64,000 nucleotides of DNA from Palsa-504 sp050011155. GTDB lineage: Bacteria; Actinomycetota; Actinomycetes; Streptosporangiales; Streptosporangiaceae. Of this stretch, positions 39,441 to 49,100 are shown piece after piece; the first letter of the stretch is position 1, and each line of letters opens with the position of its first letter. A model generated the notes under the pieces. The model saw only the letters and a list, made by a program, of their open reading frames with translations. It had not been told where the DNA came from and made no database searches. The position numbers and the translations under genes are program-made. The DNA lies in assembly GCA_050011155.1 (NCBI GenBank), contig JBEKJP010000001.1, forward strand, positions 1-64,000, given 5' to 3'.

Positions 39441-40292
39441 ATGACCGACCAGGCGAACATCGCGACCGAGCTGGATGCCGCGGGCGTTCCCAAGGACGCC
39501 ATGCGGCGCCTGGCCGAGCTGCAGCCGGGCCGGCCGGGTTCGATCTTCACCTCCGACCTGTCCGTCAACGAGTTCCTGCTGGTCCGGGAGGTCGGCTTCC
39601 GGCCGCTCGGCTTGGTCCTGGGCAGCTCGATCTACCACGTCGGCCTGCAGGTCGGCCGCTGGGGCGCCAACCAGGAACTCGACGTGCTCTCCCAGGCCAT
39701 GTACCACGCGCGCGAGCTGGCCATGACCCGGATGGAGGCGGAGGCGGACGCGCTGGGCGCGGACGGCATCGTCGGCGTCCGGCTCGACGTGGAGATGAAG
39801 GAGTTCGGCGCGGACATCGCCGAGTTCATCGCGGTCGGCACCGCGGTCAAGGGCGAGCCGGGGGCGGGCGGCGGCGGCGTGGACAACTGGCGCAACAACA
39901 AGAACCAGCCGTTCACCTCGGACCTGTCCGGCCAGGACTTCTGGACGCTGATCCGGGCCGGCTACGCGCCGCTCGGCATGGTGATGGGCTCGTGCGTGTA
40001 CCACGTGGCGCACCAGAAGTTCGGCAGCAAGATCGGCAACATCGGCAAGAACGTGGAGATCGAGCAGTTCACCCAGGCCCTCTACGACGCCCGCGAGCTG
40101 GCCATGAGCCGGATGCAGGCCGAGGCCGAGGAACTGCACGCCGAGGGCATCGTCGGCGTCCAGCTCCGCCAGCACAGCCATACCTGGGGTTCGCACACCA
40201 CCGAGTTCTTCGCCATCGGCACGGCGGTCAGGCCGCTGCGCGCCGACCACATCATCGAGCGCCCCACGATGGTCCTGTCCCTGGACTCGTAG
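39441..40292 (+). CDS. YbjQ-type (PF01906) protein, two domains, paralogue
   Basis: A 283-residue protein with two closely related YbjQ domains: FTSDLSVNEFLLVREVGFRP, then YHVGLQVGRWG, MTRMEAEADALGADGIVGVR; and FTSDLSGQDFWTLIRAGYAP, YHVAHQKFGSKIGNIGKNV, MSRMQAEAEELHAEGIVGVQ. Each ends EFIAVGTAV or EFFAIGTAV. The decapeptide FTSDLSGQDF is shared with the second domain of the preceding gene. AGGAGAG lies 8 nt before the ATG. The pair probably forms a joint ring or complex. The stop region is a short tandem repeat (ACTCGTAGC/AGTCGTAGC). Confidence 0.87.
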   Translation: MTDQANIATELDAAGVPKDAMRRLAELQPGRPGSIFTSDLSVNEFLLVREVGFRPLGLVLGSSIYHVGLQVGRWGANQELDVLSQAMYHARELAMTRMEAEADALGADGIVGVRLDVEMKEFGADIAEFIAVGTAVKGEPGAGGGGVDNWRNNKNQPFTSDLSGQDFWTLIRAGYAPLGMVMGSCVYHVAHQKFGSKIGNIGKNVEIEQFTQALYDARELAMSRMQAEAEELHAEGIVGVQLRQHSHTWGSHTTEFFAIGTAVRPLRADHIIERPTMVLSLDS

Positions 40293-40312
40293 CAGTCGTA
40301 GCGGCCAGGCCC

Positions 40313-40349
40313 TCAGCTGGCCGGGCCCCTCAGCTGGCCGGGCCGCTCA
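40313..40349 (-). repeat. 17-bp tandem repeat spanning the stop codon of the 40330 gene
   Basis: TCAGCTGGCCGGGCCCC (40313-40329) is followed by TCAGCTGGCCGGGCCGC (40330-40346). The first bases (TCA) are the stop of the minus-strand gene, so its stop is duplicated. Confidence 0.8.
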
Positions 40350-41004
40350 CCACGTCGAGCAGCCGCGCCACCCGGTCCCGCAGGCCGCGTACGCCTGGCC
40401 GGTACTTCTGGTAGCCCGCCATCCCGGGCTGCGGGACGCGGGCATCGCCGCTGGCCACGCCGAACTCCCCGCGTTCGAGACGCTCGGCCGCGCCGATCTC
40501 GCCGACCGACGAGCTGATCAGGTGCTGCGCGCCGCCGAACGATACCGCGTCCACGCCGGCCCGGATCGCCATCGACTCGTGGGCCAGCGCCTCGAGTTCC
40601 GGATCGCCCGCGCCGAGCGCGAAGATGGTGGCCCCGGTGTGCCGCGCGTCGTTGACCCGCTCGAGCAGCGGGACCGGAGCGGTCTCCGGCGACACGACGA
40701 AGAGCGCCTCGCCGCGCCGGGCGGCCTCCAGCCGCTCCAAGCCGACCCGCAGGTGGTCCGGCGCGCCCTCGGGCACCTGCCAGCGGATCAGAGTGGGCAT
40801 GAGCTCGGGAATCCCGCACAGCCGGCTTTCCTCGTCGAGGTGGGCGGTGAGGTGCCAGGGCTCCTCGTCGGGGGTGCCGACCAGCAGCAGGCCGCCGGGG
40901 GAGCGGGTGGCCTTGCGCAGCCCCTGCGCGAACACCCGGGTCCGCTCGAGCCAGCCGGTCGGGGCCAGGAGCGCACGGAGAGTGGTCACCTGATTCGCGT
41001 CCAC
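40330..41004 (-). CDS. Conserved-looking protein of unknown function
   Basis: A 224-residue protein (232 from GTG 41028). Its pattern resembles a lactate-utilisation or SIS-like alpha/beta fold: GLLLVGTPDEEPWHLTAHLD, LVVSPETAPVPLLERVND, ATIFALGAGDPELEALAHESM and DAVSFGGAQHLISSSVGE suggest an alternating alpha/beta domain with a His-containing loop. No catalytic motif is certain. The start is most likely GTG 41004, with GGAGG 11 nt upstream. It is divergent from npdG. Confidence 0.6.
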   Translation of the reverse strand: MDANQVTTLRALLAPTGWLERTRVFAQGLRKATRSPGGLLLVGTPDEEPWHLTAHLDEESRLCGIPELMPTLIRWQVPEGAPDHLRVGLERLEAARRGEALFVVSPETAPVPLLERVNDARHTGATIFALGAGDPELEALAHESMAIRAGVDAVSFGGAQHLISSSVGEIGAAERLERGEFGVASGDARVPQPGMAGYQKYRPGVRGLRDRVARLLDVVSGPAS

Positions 41005-41146
41005 GTATCTATGGTGCCTCCAAGCCACCCCTCCGCGCAGCCATATCCGTACGGACAGTTGCGATGTTTGTTAAATCCGCAGGTAACACTCGCCTCGTGG
41101 CTGCCCCTTGGCCGGCCCGGATGGCACATCTGAGAGGATGCAGTTC

Positions 41147-41830
41147 ATGACCGAGCGCGAAACCCCGTCCGTCGACACCCTCGTCATCGGCATCCTCGGC
41201 GGCACCGGGGACCAGGGACGCGGGCTGGCTCGCCGGTTCGCCCTGGCCGGACACCAGGTGATCATCGGCTCCCGCAGCACCGAGCGGGCGGACGCCGCCG
41301 CGCAAGAGCTCGGGCACGGCGTCCGGGGCCTGGCCAACGCCGGCGCCGCCCGCGAGGCGGACGTGGTGATCGCGGCGGTGCCGTGGGAGGGGCACGGCGA
41401 GTTGCTGGCCGGCCTGGCCGACGAGCTGACCGGGAAGATCGTCGTGGACTGCGTGAATCCGATGGGCTTCGACAAGCAAGGCGCCTACGCGCTGCCGGTC
41501 GCCGAGGGCGGTCCAGCCGAAGGCAGTGCCGCCGAGCAGGCCGCCGCGCTGCTGCCCGGCAGCCGGGTCGTGGCGGCGTTCCATCACGTGTCCGCCGTCC
41601 TGCTGCTCGACCCCGAGGTCGACGCCATGGACCTGGACGTCCTGGTGCTCGGCGACGACCGGGAGGCCACCGACCTGGTGCAGGCCCTGGCGGGCCGGAT
41701 CCCCGGCGTGCGCGGCGTCTACGCGGGCCGGCTGCGCAACTGCGGGCAGATCGAGGCCCTGACCGCCAACCTGGTCTCGATCAACCGCCGCTATAAGGCT
41801 CACGCCGGCCTGCGCATTACCGACATTTAA
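41147..41830 (+). CDS. npdG: F420:NADP oxidoreductase (NADPH-dependent F420 reductase)
   Basis: A 227-residue Rossmann enzyme that exchanges hydride between NADP(H) and coenzyme F420. Family motifs are GILGGTGDQGRGLARRFALA, IIGSRSTERADAAA, ADVVIAAVPWEGHGELL, KIVVDCVNPMGFDKQGAYAL, VVAAFHHVSAVLLLDP and LGDDREATDLVQ. It supplies reduced F420 for enzymes such as the two luciferase-like proteins in this window. The ATG at 41147 has GAGAGG 11 nt upstream; ATG 41138 and GTG/ATG 41108 are in frame but lack spacing. Confidence 0.92.
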   Translation: MTERETPSVDTLVIGILGGTGDQGRGLARRFALAGHQVIIGSRSTERADAAAQELGHGVRGLANAGAAREADVVIAAVPWEGHGELLAGLADELTGKIVVDCVNPMGFDKQGAYALPVAEGGPAEGSAAEQAAALLPGSRVVAAFHHVSAVLLLDPEVDAMDLDVLVLGDDREATDLVQALAGRIPGVRGVYAGRLRNCGQIEALTANLVSINRRYKAHAGLRITDI

Positions 41831-42192
41831 TTTCCTGCCAAACGGGGTTTCGTCCCCGCCTCGCTCCCTCCACTTCTGCACCGCCCAAGCCAAACCCACC
41901 CCGGCAAGCCCCACTGGCCCCCACTGGCGAGCCAAACCCATCCAGCGAAGCCCCACTGGCCCTAACAGCCCCACTGGTAGCGATTTACGTATATTTATTC
42001 GACCAATTGGAAATCAATGGGGTGTATTCGGGCTACGGGGTGGATTTGGGGGTCTATAGTGCACCAAATCCACCCCGTAGCCCATTTCCACCCCGTTATT
42101 TCCGAGGCGTCTCGCACCATGAAGCGCTCCTGCATCAGAGGACTCACTGGCGCTAGCCACGGGTGAGCGGCGATGCGGTTGCGCTCCAGGCG
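41831..42192. other. Convergent intergenic region with palindromic element
   Basis: These 362 bases contain no gene. They start with repeated CCCCACTGGC words (about 41900-41980), pass through an AT-rich stretch (ACGTATATTTATTCG near 41988) and contain the 20-bp palindrome at 42030-42083. The AT-rich stretch stands out against the GC-rich surroundings. Confidence 0.6.
42030..42083. repeat. Perfect 20-bp inverted repeat, palindromic element copy 1
   Basis: GGGCTACGGGGTGGATTTGG (42030-42049) and its exact complement CCAAATCCACCCCGTAGCCC (42064-42083) enclose a 14-nt loop. Further GGGGTG/CCACCCC words flank it. The right half matches 27 of 32 bases of the element at 49735-49766. Confidence 0.85.
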
Positions 42193-44760
42193 TCAGTCGG
42201 TGGTGACCGCGCGGAGGATGTCGAGCTTGGCCGCGCGGCGGCTGGGGGCGATCGCGGCCACCTGGCCGGCCAGGCCGGCCAGGCCGGCCATGGCGAGCAG
42301 TTGCCCGGCCGGGAGGACCAGGCGAGTCACGCCCTGGGAGCGCAGCACGGCGACGATCGCCCAGCCGAAGATCGTCCCGAGCAGCAGCCCCTCCAGGGTG
42401 CCGAACAGCGAGATGATCAGCGCCTCGGCCCGCACGATCGAGCGGAGCTGCCCGCGGGTGGTGCCCACCGCCCGGAGCAGGCCGAGCTCGCGCGTCCGCT
42501 CGTGGACGGACAGGGCCAGCGTGTTGGCGATGCCGATCAGCGCGATGATGATGGCCAGCGCGAGCAGGCCGTAGATCAGGTTAAGCAGCTGGTTGACCTG
42601 CTGGGCCTGCTGCGCCTTGTACTGGACCTGATCCTGCAGCGTGGCGTTCGGGTAGGAGGCCAGGACGTTGCCGATGGCGTGGCGACCTGCCTGCTCGCTC
42701 ACTCCGGGAGCGAGCTTGACGAAGACGTCGACGTCGAGGGCCTGCGGGAAGTAAGCCTTGGCGGCGGCCAGTGGCAGGATGTAGTCGCCGGTCAGGTCGC
42801 GCACGTCGTAGATGACCTGCACGGTGTAGGTCTTGCGGGCGTTGCTGGCGAACGTGACCCTGACCGGGCTGCCGAGGGTGAGGTGCTCGCTGGCGGCGAC
42901 CTGCTTCGATACCGCGATTCCGTGCGCGGTCATGCTGCCCAGGCTGCCCCGGGTGGTGCCCAGGTTGAACAGCGGACCGGCCTGGGCCGGGTCGGTGGCC
43001 ACCACCGAGGTCACCCGGCCGGCGATCTTCACCACCCCCGAGCGGATCCCGGCCGTGGCCTGCACCTGCGGGAGCGCGGCGAGCGAGCGTTCCAGGCGCG
43101 GGCTGAAGCCGCCCGAGCCGCCGAGGGCCGAGCCGCTGCTGACGACGAAGTCGGCCCGGATCGCCGAGTCGATGATGGAGCCGACCGAGGCCTTGACGGA
43201 TGACGCGACGATGGCCGTCAGCGAGACCAGGGTCACGCCCACCATCAGGGCGGCGGCCGTCACCGCCGTCCGGGACGGATTGCGCATCGCGTTCTGCTGG
43301 CCCAGCTGGCCGGTCGTGCCGCGCGCGGCCAGCGGGGCGCCCAGGAAGCGGGTGACCGGCCGCGCGACGAACGGCCCGAGGATGGCGACGCCGATGAAGA
43401 CCGCCACTGCTCCGGCGCCGGTCAGCGTGACCCGGTTGCCGTTCCCGGCCGCACCGGACAGTCCGGTGCCCAGCGCCGCCGCGCCCCCGGCCACCAGGAC
43501 GGCGCCGCGGACGGCCCGCAGGGCCGATAGCCGGCGGGGTTCGGCCGCCACGTCCTGCAGGGCGGCCACCGGGGGGATCCGGGCGGCGCGCCGCGCGGGG
43601 GAGATGGCGGCCAGGGTCGTAATCACGATGCCGGCCGCCGGGCTGACCAGAACCGTCCGCGGGTTTACCACCAGGCCGGTGGCCGGGAGGTCGAAGCCGA
43701 GCTCCGTCAGCCCGGCCTTCAGCAGCACGGCCAGCCCGATCCCGGCCCCGAGGCCAGCCGCCGAGGCTAGTACCCCGATGATCAGGGACTCGCCGAGGAC
43801 CGAGGCCATCACCTGGCGGCGGCTCCCGCCGACCGCGCGGAGCAGGGCCAGCTCGCGCATCCGCTGGGCGACGATGATCGAGAAGGTGTTGAAGATGACG
43901 AAAGAACCGGTGAACAGCGCGACGCACGCGAACACGAGCAGGAACACGCCGACGAAGCTCAGCGCCTGGTGGATGCTCTGCTGACCTTCGGCGATGACGG
44001 CCTGGCCGCTGACCACCTGGACGTTCGGCGTGCCGCGGACGGCCGCCCGCAGCCGGCTCATCAGCAGTGGCTGGGAGACCCGGGGCGCCGCCTGGATGTC
44101 GATCTGGCTGACCTCGCCCGGCTGGCCGAGGACCCGGGCCGCGCGGGCGGGCGTGAACACGGTGACGGTGGCGCCGAGCGGGCTGTCCGCCCGGCCCCAG
44201 GTGACGATGCCGGTGATGGTGTACGTCGCCGGATGCTGCTGGCTGAGGACGGTCACCTTGTCGCCGACCCGGAAGTGCCCGGCGGCGGCCGAGTGCTTGT
44301 CGATCACCACCTGGGAGCCGGTGCGGGGAGGCTGCCCGCCCGGCAGCAACCGCAGCGGGTTGAGGGACGACGAGCCGGTCCAGGCCACGCCCAGGGTGGG
44401 CGCCCCGCTCGAGGTGCCCCGGATCGGCCTGCCCTTCCTCGAGACGAGCTGGGCGTAGCCTTCGATGTCGGCGGCGACGGCCTTGACGCCCGGCACCTTG
44501 GCCAGCCGGCCGACCAGGCTGGCCGGGATCCGCTGACGCTGGACGTTGAAGTTCGTGCCCGGGTTGAACGGCTCGGCCGCCCGCACCACCGCGCTGGTGC
44601 CCTGGTAGATCTGGCTGAACAGGCTGTTGAACGAGGCGTTGATGGTGTCGTTAAGCACGAACGTGCCGGCGATGAACGCCACGCCAAGCAATACGGCGAG
44701 GGCGGTCAGCGCATAGCGAAGCCGGTGCGCCGCTACCCCCGCCAAGGTGACGCGCCACAT
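42193..44760 (-). CDS. FtsX/MacB-type ABC transporter permease
   Basis: An 855-residue permease. One N-terminal helix (RLRYALTALAVLLGVAFIAG) is followed by a large extracytoplasmic region and a first FtsX domain near 270-395 (FVIFNTFSIIVAQRMRELALLRAVG). Two more helices and a second extracytoplasmic region follow, then a second FtsX domain near 725-845 (LALAIIIALIGIANTLALSV and RELGLLRAVGTTRGQL). The duplicated layout is typical of actinobacterial FtsX-like exporters of lipoproteins or lipids. ATG with AGGAGG 7 nt upstream. Its start lies inside the 3' end of the ATPase frame (see that entry). Confidence 0.92.
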   Translation of the reverse strand: MWRVTLAGVAAHRLRYALTALAVLLGVAFIAGTFVLNDTINASFNSLFSQIYQGTSAVVRAAEPFNPGTNFNVQRQRIPASLVGRLAKVPGVKAVAADIEGYAQLVSRKGRPIRGTSSGAPTLGVAWTGSSSLNPLRLLPGGQPPRTGSQVVIDKHSAAAGHFRVGDKVTVLSQQHPATYTITGIVTWGRADSPLGATVTVFTPARAARVLGQPGEVSQIDIQAAPRVSQPLLMSRLRAAVRGTPNVQVVSGQAVIAEGQQSIHQALSFVGVFLLVFACVALFTGSFVIFNTFSIIVAQRMRELALLRAVGGSRRQVMASVLGESLIIGVLASAAGLGAGIGLAVLLKAGLTELGFDLPATGLVVNPRTVLVSPAAGIVITTLAAISPARRAARIPPVAALQDVAAEPRRLSALRAVRGAVLVAGGAAALGTGLSGAAGNGNRVTLTGAGAVAVFIGVAILGPFVARPVTRFLGAPLAARGTTGQLGQQNAMRNPSRTAVTAAALMVGVTLVSLTAIVASSVKASVGSIIDSAIRADFVVSSGSALGGSGGFSPRLERSLAALPQVQATAGIRSGVVKIAGRVTSVVATDPAQAGPLFNLGTTRGSLGSMTAHGIAVSKQVAASEHLTLGSPVRVTFASNARKTYTVQVIYDVRDLTGDYILPLAAAKAYFPQALDVDVFVKLAPGVSEQAGRHAIGNVLASYPNATLQDQVQYKAQQAQQVNQLLNLIYGLLALAIIIALIGIANTLALSVHERTRELGLLRAVGTTRGQLRSIVRAEALIISLFGTLEGLLLGTIFGWAIVAVLRSQGVTRLVLPAGQLLAMAGLAGLAGQVAAIAPSRRAAKLDILRAVTTD

Positions 44761-45595
44761 GGCCAGCCTCCTGGAACGATCCCGCGGAACGGTCAGGTCG
44801 GTGAGCTAAGCCCTTGTTGTCCTGGGGCTCGGTGAGGTCGCGGATGGTGTCGAGGATCCGGTCGGCGGTCGGCGAGCGCATGTCGCTGACCACGCGGCCG
44901 TCGGCGAGGAACAGCACCCGGTCCGCGTACGCGGCGGCGCGCGCGTCGTGAGTGACCATGACCACGGTCTGCTGGTACTCATCGACGGCCCGGCGGATCT
45001 GGTTCAGCAGCTCGGTCGCCGACCGGGAGTCCAGGCTGCCGGTGGGCTCGTCCGCGAAGATCAGGTCCGGCCGGGTGACCAGTGCCCGGGCCGTGGCGAC
45101 CCGCTGCTGCTGGCCACCGGAAAGCTCGGCCGGACGGTGCCCGAGGCGGTCGGTGATGCCGAGCGCGCGGACCAGTTCCCTGACCCAGCCGCGATCGGGC
45201 TTCTTGCCGCCCAGGGTCAACGGCAGCAGGATGTTCTCCCGCGCGGTCAGGGTGGGGATGAGGTTGAAGGCCTGGAACACGAAGCCGATGCGCTCGCGGC
45301 GCATCAGCGTCATGCCCTTGTCATCGAGCGTGCCGAGGTCGACGTCCCCGAGCAGCACCTGCCCCGAGGTCAGCCGGTCCAGGCCGGCCAGGCAGTGCAG
45401 CGTGGTCGATTTCCCGGAACCGGATGGCCCCATCACGGCGGTGAACTGGCCGGCGCCGAAATCCGCCGAGACCCCGTCGAGCGCCCGGACCGCCGTCGCC
45501 CCGGTGCCGTAGACCTTCACGCCGCTGACGATGCGCGCGGCGGGTGCCGCCGCGCCCGTCTCGGCCTCCTGCTCGCTGGCCATGGTCAAGTTCAT
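44651..45595 (-). CDS. ABC transporter ATP-binding protein (MacB/LolD-like) with odd C-terminus
   Basis: A 314-residue ATPase: Walker A VMGPSGSGKSTTLHCLAGLD, signature ELSGGQQQRVATARAL, Walker B DLIFADEPTGSLD, switch His in VMVTHDARAAAYADRV. This sequence normally ends soon after ADRILDTIRDL. Here the frame continues for about 50 residues (NKGLAHRPDRSAGSFQEAGH and so on) and overlaps the permease by 110 bp in another frame. Either a base change has removed the original stop, or an indel shifted the frame near the 3' end. The ATG at 45595 has GAGGAAGG 8 nt upstream. The N-terminal extension before the core is about 25 residues. Confidence 0.9.
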   Translation of the reverse strand: MNLTMASEQEAETGAAAPAARIVSGVKVYGTGATAVRALDGVSADFGAGQFTAVMGPSGSGKSTTLHCLAGLDRLTSGQVLLGDVDLGTLDDKGMTLMRRERIGFVFQAFNLIPTLTARENILLPLTLGGKKPDRGWVRELVRALGITDRLGHRPAELSGGQQQRVATARALVTRPDLIFADEPTGSLDSRSATELLNQIRRAVDEYQQTVVMVTHDARAAAYADRVLFLADGRVVSDMRSPTADRILDTIRDLTEPQDNKGLAHRPDRSAGSFQEAGHVARHLGGGSGAPASLCADRPRRIAWRGVHRRHVRA

Positions 45596-46111
45596 CGGTC
45601 CGGCCTTCCTCGCTATCGGCCATGGGCGCCGGACGCCGGTTAATCGCAATGCCCCATCGTCCTGACCACCGGAGTATAACCATGCGGCCGTCCATTAACC
45701 GGCTAGCCGCACAGTCTTATTAACAATGTCCGGTGAGCCTTTTCCGCGCATCCCGAAATGAACGATTTAGTCGCTTTCATGTCGGCATATGCCTTGGTGA
45801 GAGCCGTCGGTATGTCGCAGAATCCCACCTTGAGTAAATGCCGCAAAAGCCTGGCCCCGGTGCACGGCTTCGACCCGTGGCCTACGGCATCGGTCGGCTC
45901 GTGGTGCTGCTGGTGCTGCTGTTCTGGTGGTTGCGGGTGCGTGCGCCGCTGCCGCGAGCAAGGCCCCTGATCCGTCTGCTCGCTAACGTCCGGTTCCCCG
46001 TCCGATGGGCGGGTGTCGCGGCCGGATTGTTACTTAATGTTCTCGAATGTAACTTGACGTTTGCGTCTGATGGGCGGGAGGCTCGGGCAGGTCTCGAGGG
46101 AGGGCTCGCCC
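45596..46111. other. Divergent intergenic region
   Basis: These 516 bases lie between the ABC operon and the GH15 gene. A minus-strand promoter-like region and inverted repeat occur at 45635-45703. Open frames here (45758-45970, 45838 onward) have no ribosome site or conserved look and are not called. A TTGACG at about 46054 has no clear -10. Confidence 0.5.
45635..45703 (-). promoter_or_regulatory. Promoter with spaced inverted repeat upstream of the ABC ATPase
   Basis: GCCGGTTAAT (45635-45644) and ATTAACCGGC (45694-45703) are perfect 10-bp arms 49 nt apart. Between them a minus-strand TATACT (45678-45673) is a good -10; 17 bp upstream the right arm supplies CGGTTA as a poor -35. A repressor bound to both arms would cover -35 and early transcribed DNA; this is inferred. 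Confidence 0.45.
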
Positions 46112-49100
46112 ATGGTACGCCGACGCCGTTTCATCCCGCTCGCCGCCAGCGTTGCCCTGCTGGCGGGCCTGGCCGTCACGGTCCCGGCCGCCGTGGTCCC
46201 GGCCGCCAGCGCCGCCGTGACGGCCGCCACGGCACCCGGCGCGCCCGGCGCGGCCTCGTACTTCGACCTGGCCCGGAAGGACTGCCTGGGCACGTCGGCC
46301 GGGACCGGGTCCAAGGTCTGGTACACGGTGGCCGACGGAGTGCTCTCCGACGTCTACGAGCCCACCATCGACAACACCGACGTGAGCACCCTGCAGTACG
46401 TCGTGACCGACGGGTCCACGTTCACCGACCTGCAGACGCGTGACATGACCTACACGGTGGCGGCCGACCCCACCGGCATGGCCTGCACCGTGACCTCGAC
46501 CGACGCCAAGCACGGCTACCGGCTGGTCACCACGTACATCACCGACCCGGCCCGGGACACCGTGCTGATGCACACTCACCTGCAGGGCCTGCCTGGGTCC
46601 AAGGTCAGCCTGGCCGGGCTGCACCTGTACGCCCGGCTCGACGCCCACGTCAACGGCAACGGCGGCGGCGGGACCGAGAACGCCGGCGCCAACTCCGGCG
46701 TGGTCGACGCCTCGGGCGTCCCTGTGGTCTTCAGCACCAACACGGTCACCAACGCCACCAACCGGGACTACGCCGTGCCGACCTACATGGCCCTGGCCAG
46801 CACGCCCCAGGGCGCGGCCTCGGTCGGCTACGCGGGCACCGCCAGCGACGGCCTGGCCCAGCTCGACTCCGCGCACACCCTGACCTCGTACACCTCCGCC
46901 CCGGACGGCCACATCGTGGCCACCGAGAACGTCACCCCCGGCCCTGGCGGCGACGTGACCCTCGCGCTGGGCTTCGGCCGGACCCAGGCGCAGTCCGTGT
47001 CCGTCGCGAAGAGCTCCCTGAGCTCGCCGTTCCTCCTGACCGAGGCCAGCTACCTGCTCGGCTGGGCCCGCTACGACGCCGGGCTGCGGCGGCCGCCGGC
47101 CCGCGAAGCCAGCATGGCCACCCATTACTACCTGTCGGCCAACGTGCTGAAGGCCAGCGAGGACAAGACCTACCCGGGCGCGATCGTCGCGTCCCTGGCC
47201 AGCCCGTGGGGCCAGTCGGTCCCGGCCGGGGTGACGGCCAACGGCGAGCCGTCCTACTTCGGCTCCTACCGCGAGGTGTTCTCCCGGGACCTGTACGAGG
47301 CCTTCACCGGGCTGATGGCCGACGGGGACGTGGCCACGGCGAGAGCGGCGACGCTGTTCCTGTTCGACCGCCAGCAGCTCCCGGACGGGTCGATGCCGCG
47401 TAACTCGCTGCTGAACGGGAAGGCGGCGCCGGACACCGGCGGCCTCCAGCTTGACGAGACGGCCTACCCGATCCTGATGGCGTACCTGGCCGGGCTCGGC
47501 GGTGACGCCAGCTTGTACACCGATCACATCCGGCCTGCCGCGGACTTCCTCGTCGCCAACGGCCCGTCCGACGGCGTCGAGCGCTGGGAAGAGCAGACCG
47601 GCTACTCCCCATCGACGATCGCGGCCGAGATCGCCGGCCTGACCGCCGCGTCCGCCATCGCCGCCAGCCACGGCGACGCCGTCCGCGCCCGGCTGTACCA
47701 GGCCACCGCCGACGACTTCCAGCGCAACATCAAGGCCTGGACGGTGACGACCACCGGCCCCGACGCCCCGCGCTACTTCATCCGGCTGTCCAAGACCGGC
47801 GACCCGAACGCGGCCATCAGCTACAGCCTCGGCAACGGCGGCCCCACGCTGGACCAGCGTTCCGTCATCGACGGCGGCTTCCAGGAACTGGTCAGGCTGG
47901 GCGAGCTCCCGGTCACCGACCCCGACGTCCAGGCCTCGCTGAAGGTGCTCGACAAGCAGATCTCGGTGTCCACGCCCAGCGGCACCGGGTACTACCGGTA
48001 CGGCAACGACGCCACCAAGGGGAGCGCGGACGGGTACGGCGACTGCTACCAGCCCAGCCAGACCTCGTGCACGACGACCGGCGCTCCGTGGCCGCCGACC
48101 GACATTGGCACCGGGCATCTGTGGCCGAACCTGTCCGGCGAGCGCGCCGAGTCCGACCTCGCCGCCGGTTCCGCCAGCGGCGCGCAGTCCCTGCTCCAAG
48201 CGATGATCAACTTCTCCTCCGGCGTCGGCCTGGTCCCCGAGCAGGCCTGGGAGGACCCGGACCTGGCCGCCTCGCCCTACGGCAGCGACCCGGCGACCGC
48301 CTCGATCGGCTTCACCGACGGCAAGGCGGCCGGGTCGGCGTCCCCGCTGACCTGGGCCCAGGCCCAGGAACTGCGGCTGATCGCCTCGCTGGGCACCGGC
48401 CACAACGTGGACACCCCGGCCCTCACCACCGCGCGCTACGTCACTAACGGGCCGCCCGGCAAGCTGCCGGTGACCATCACGGCTCCGGCCCAGGGCAGCA
48501 CGCTGGCGGCCGCCACCACCACGGTGACCGGGACCACCGCCCCTGGCGCGGCCGTGACGGTCCAGTCGGACGACACCACCACCGGCGCCCCGGCCGCGGT
48601 GGCCAGCACCACCGCGGCGTCCGACGGGACGTTCTCGGCCACGGTCCCGGTCAGCTTCGGCAGCAACGCGATCACCGTGGCGGCCAGCGTCGCTGGCGGC
48701 CGCGGCACCGGTTACGCGCAGGTCACGGTGACGAACGAAGGCGGCGGGAGCACCGTTCTTGATGTCACCGACCCCATCGGTGACGACAACGGGCCTGGTA
48801 CCTACCAGTACCCGACCGACGCCAGCTTCCACGCCGGGGCGTTCGACCTGACCAGGTTCCAGGTCTTCAGCGACGGTACCTTCGCCTACCTGCGCACGAC
48901 GCTGGCCAACCTCGACCCCACCTTCGGGGCGACCGACGGGGCGCAGTTGCTCGACGTCTACGTGCACGTGCCGGGTGCCTCGGCGACCTCCACTCAGGCC
49001 GCGTTCGCCTCCCGCAACTACGCGATATCGTCGGCGGGCGCCTGGAGCCAGCGGATCGAGGTGCAGGGATTCGCGTCCCCGGTCTGGGTGAACGCGGCCG

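Noticed and set aside
45758..45970. Short frame with a Cys-rich end (CCWCCCSGGCGC) that resembles a second polycysteine leader
   Set aside because: The Cys codons come from a CTG-rich stretch read out of frame; there is no -10 box or stem pair, and the downstream gene is a glucodextranase.
45838..46443. Membrane-protein-like frame upstream of the GH15 gene
   Set aside because: It lacks a ribosome site and runs without a stop deep into the GH15 coding sequence in another frame.
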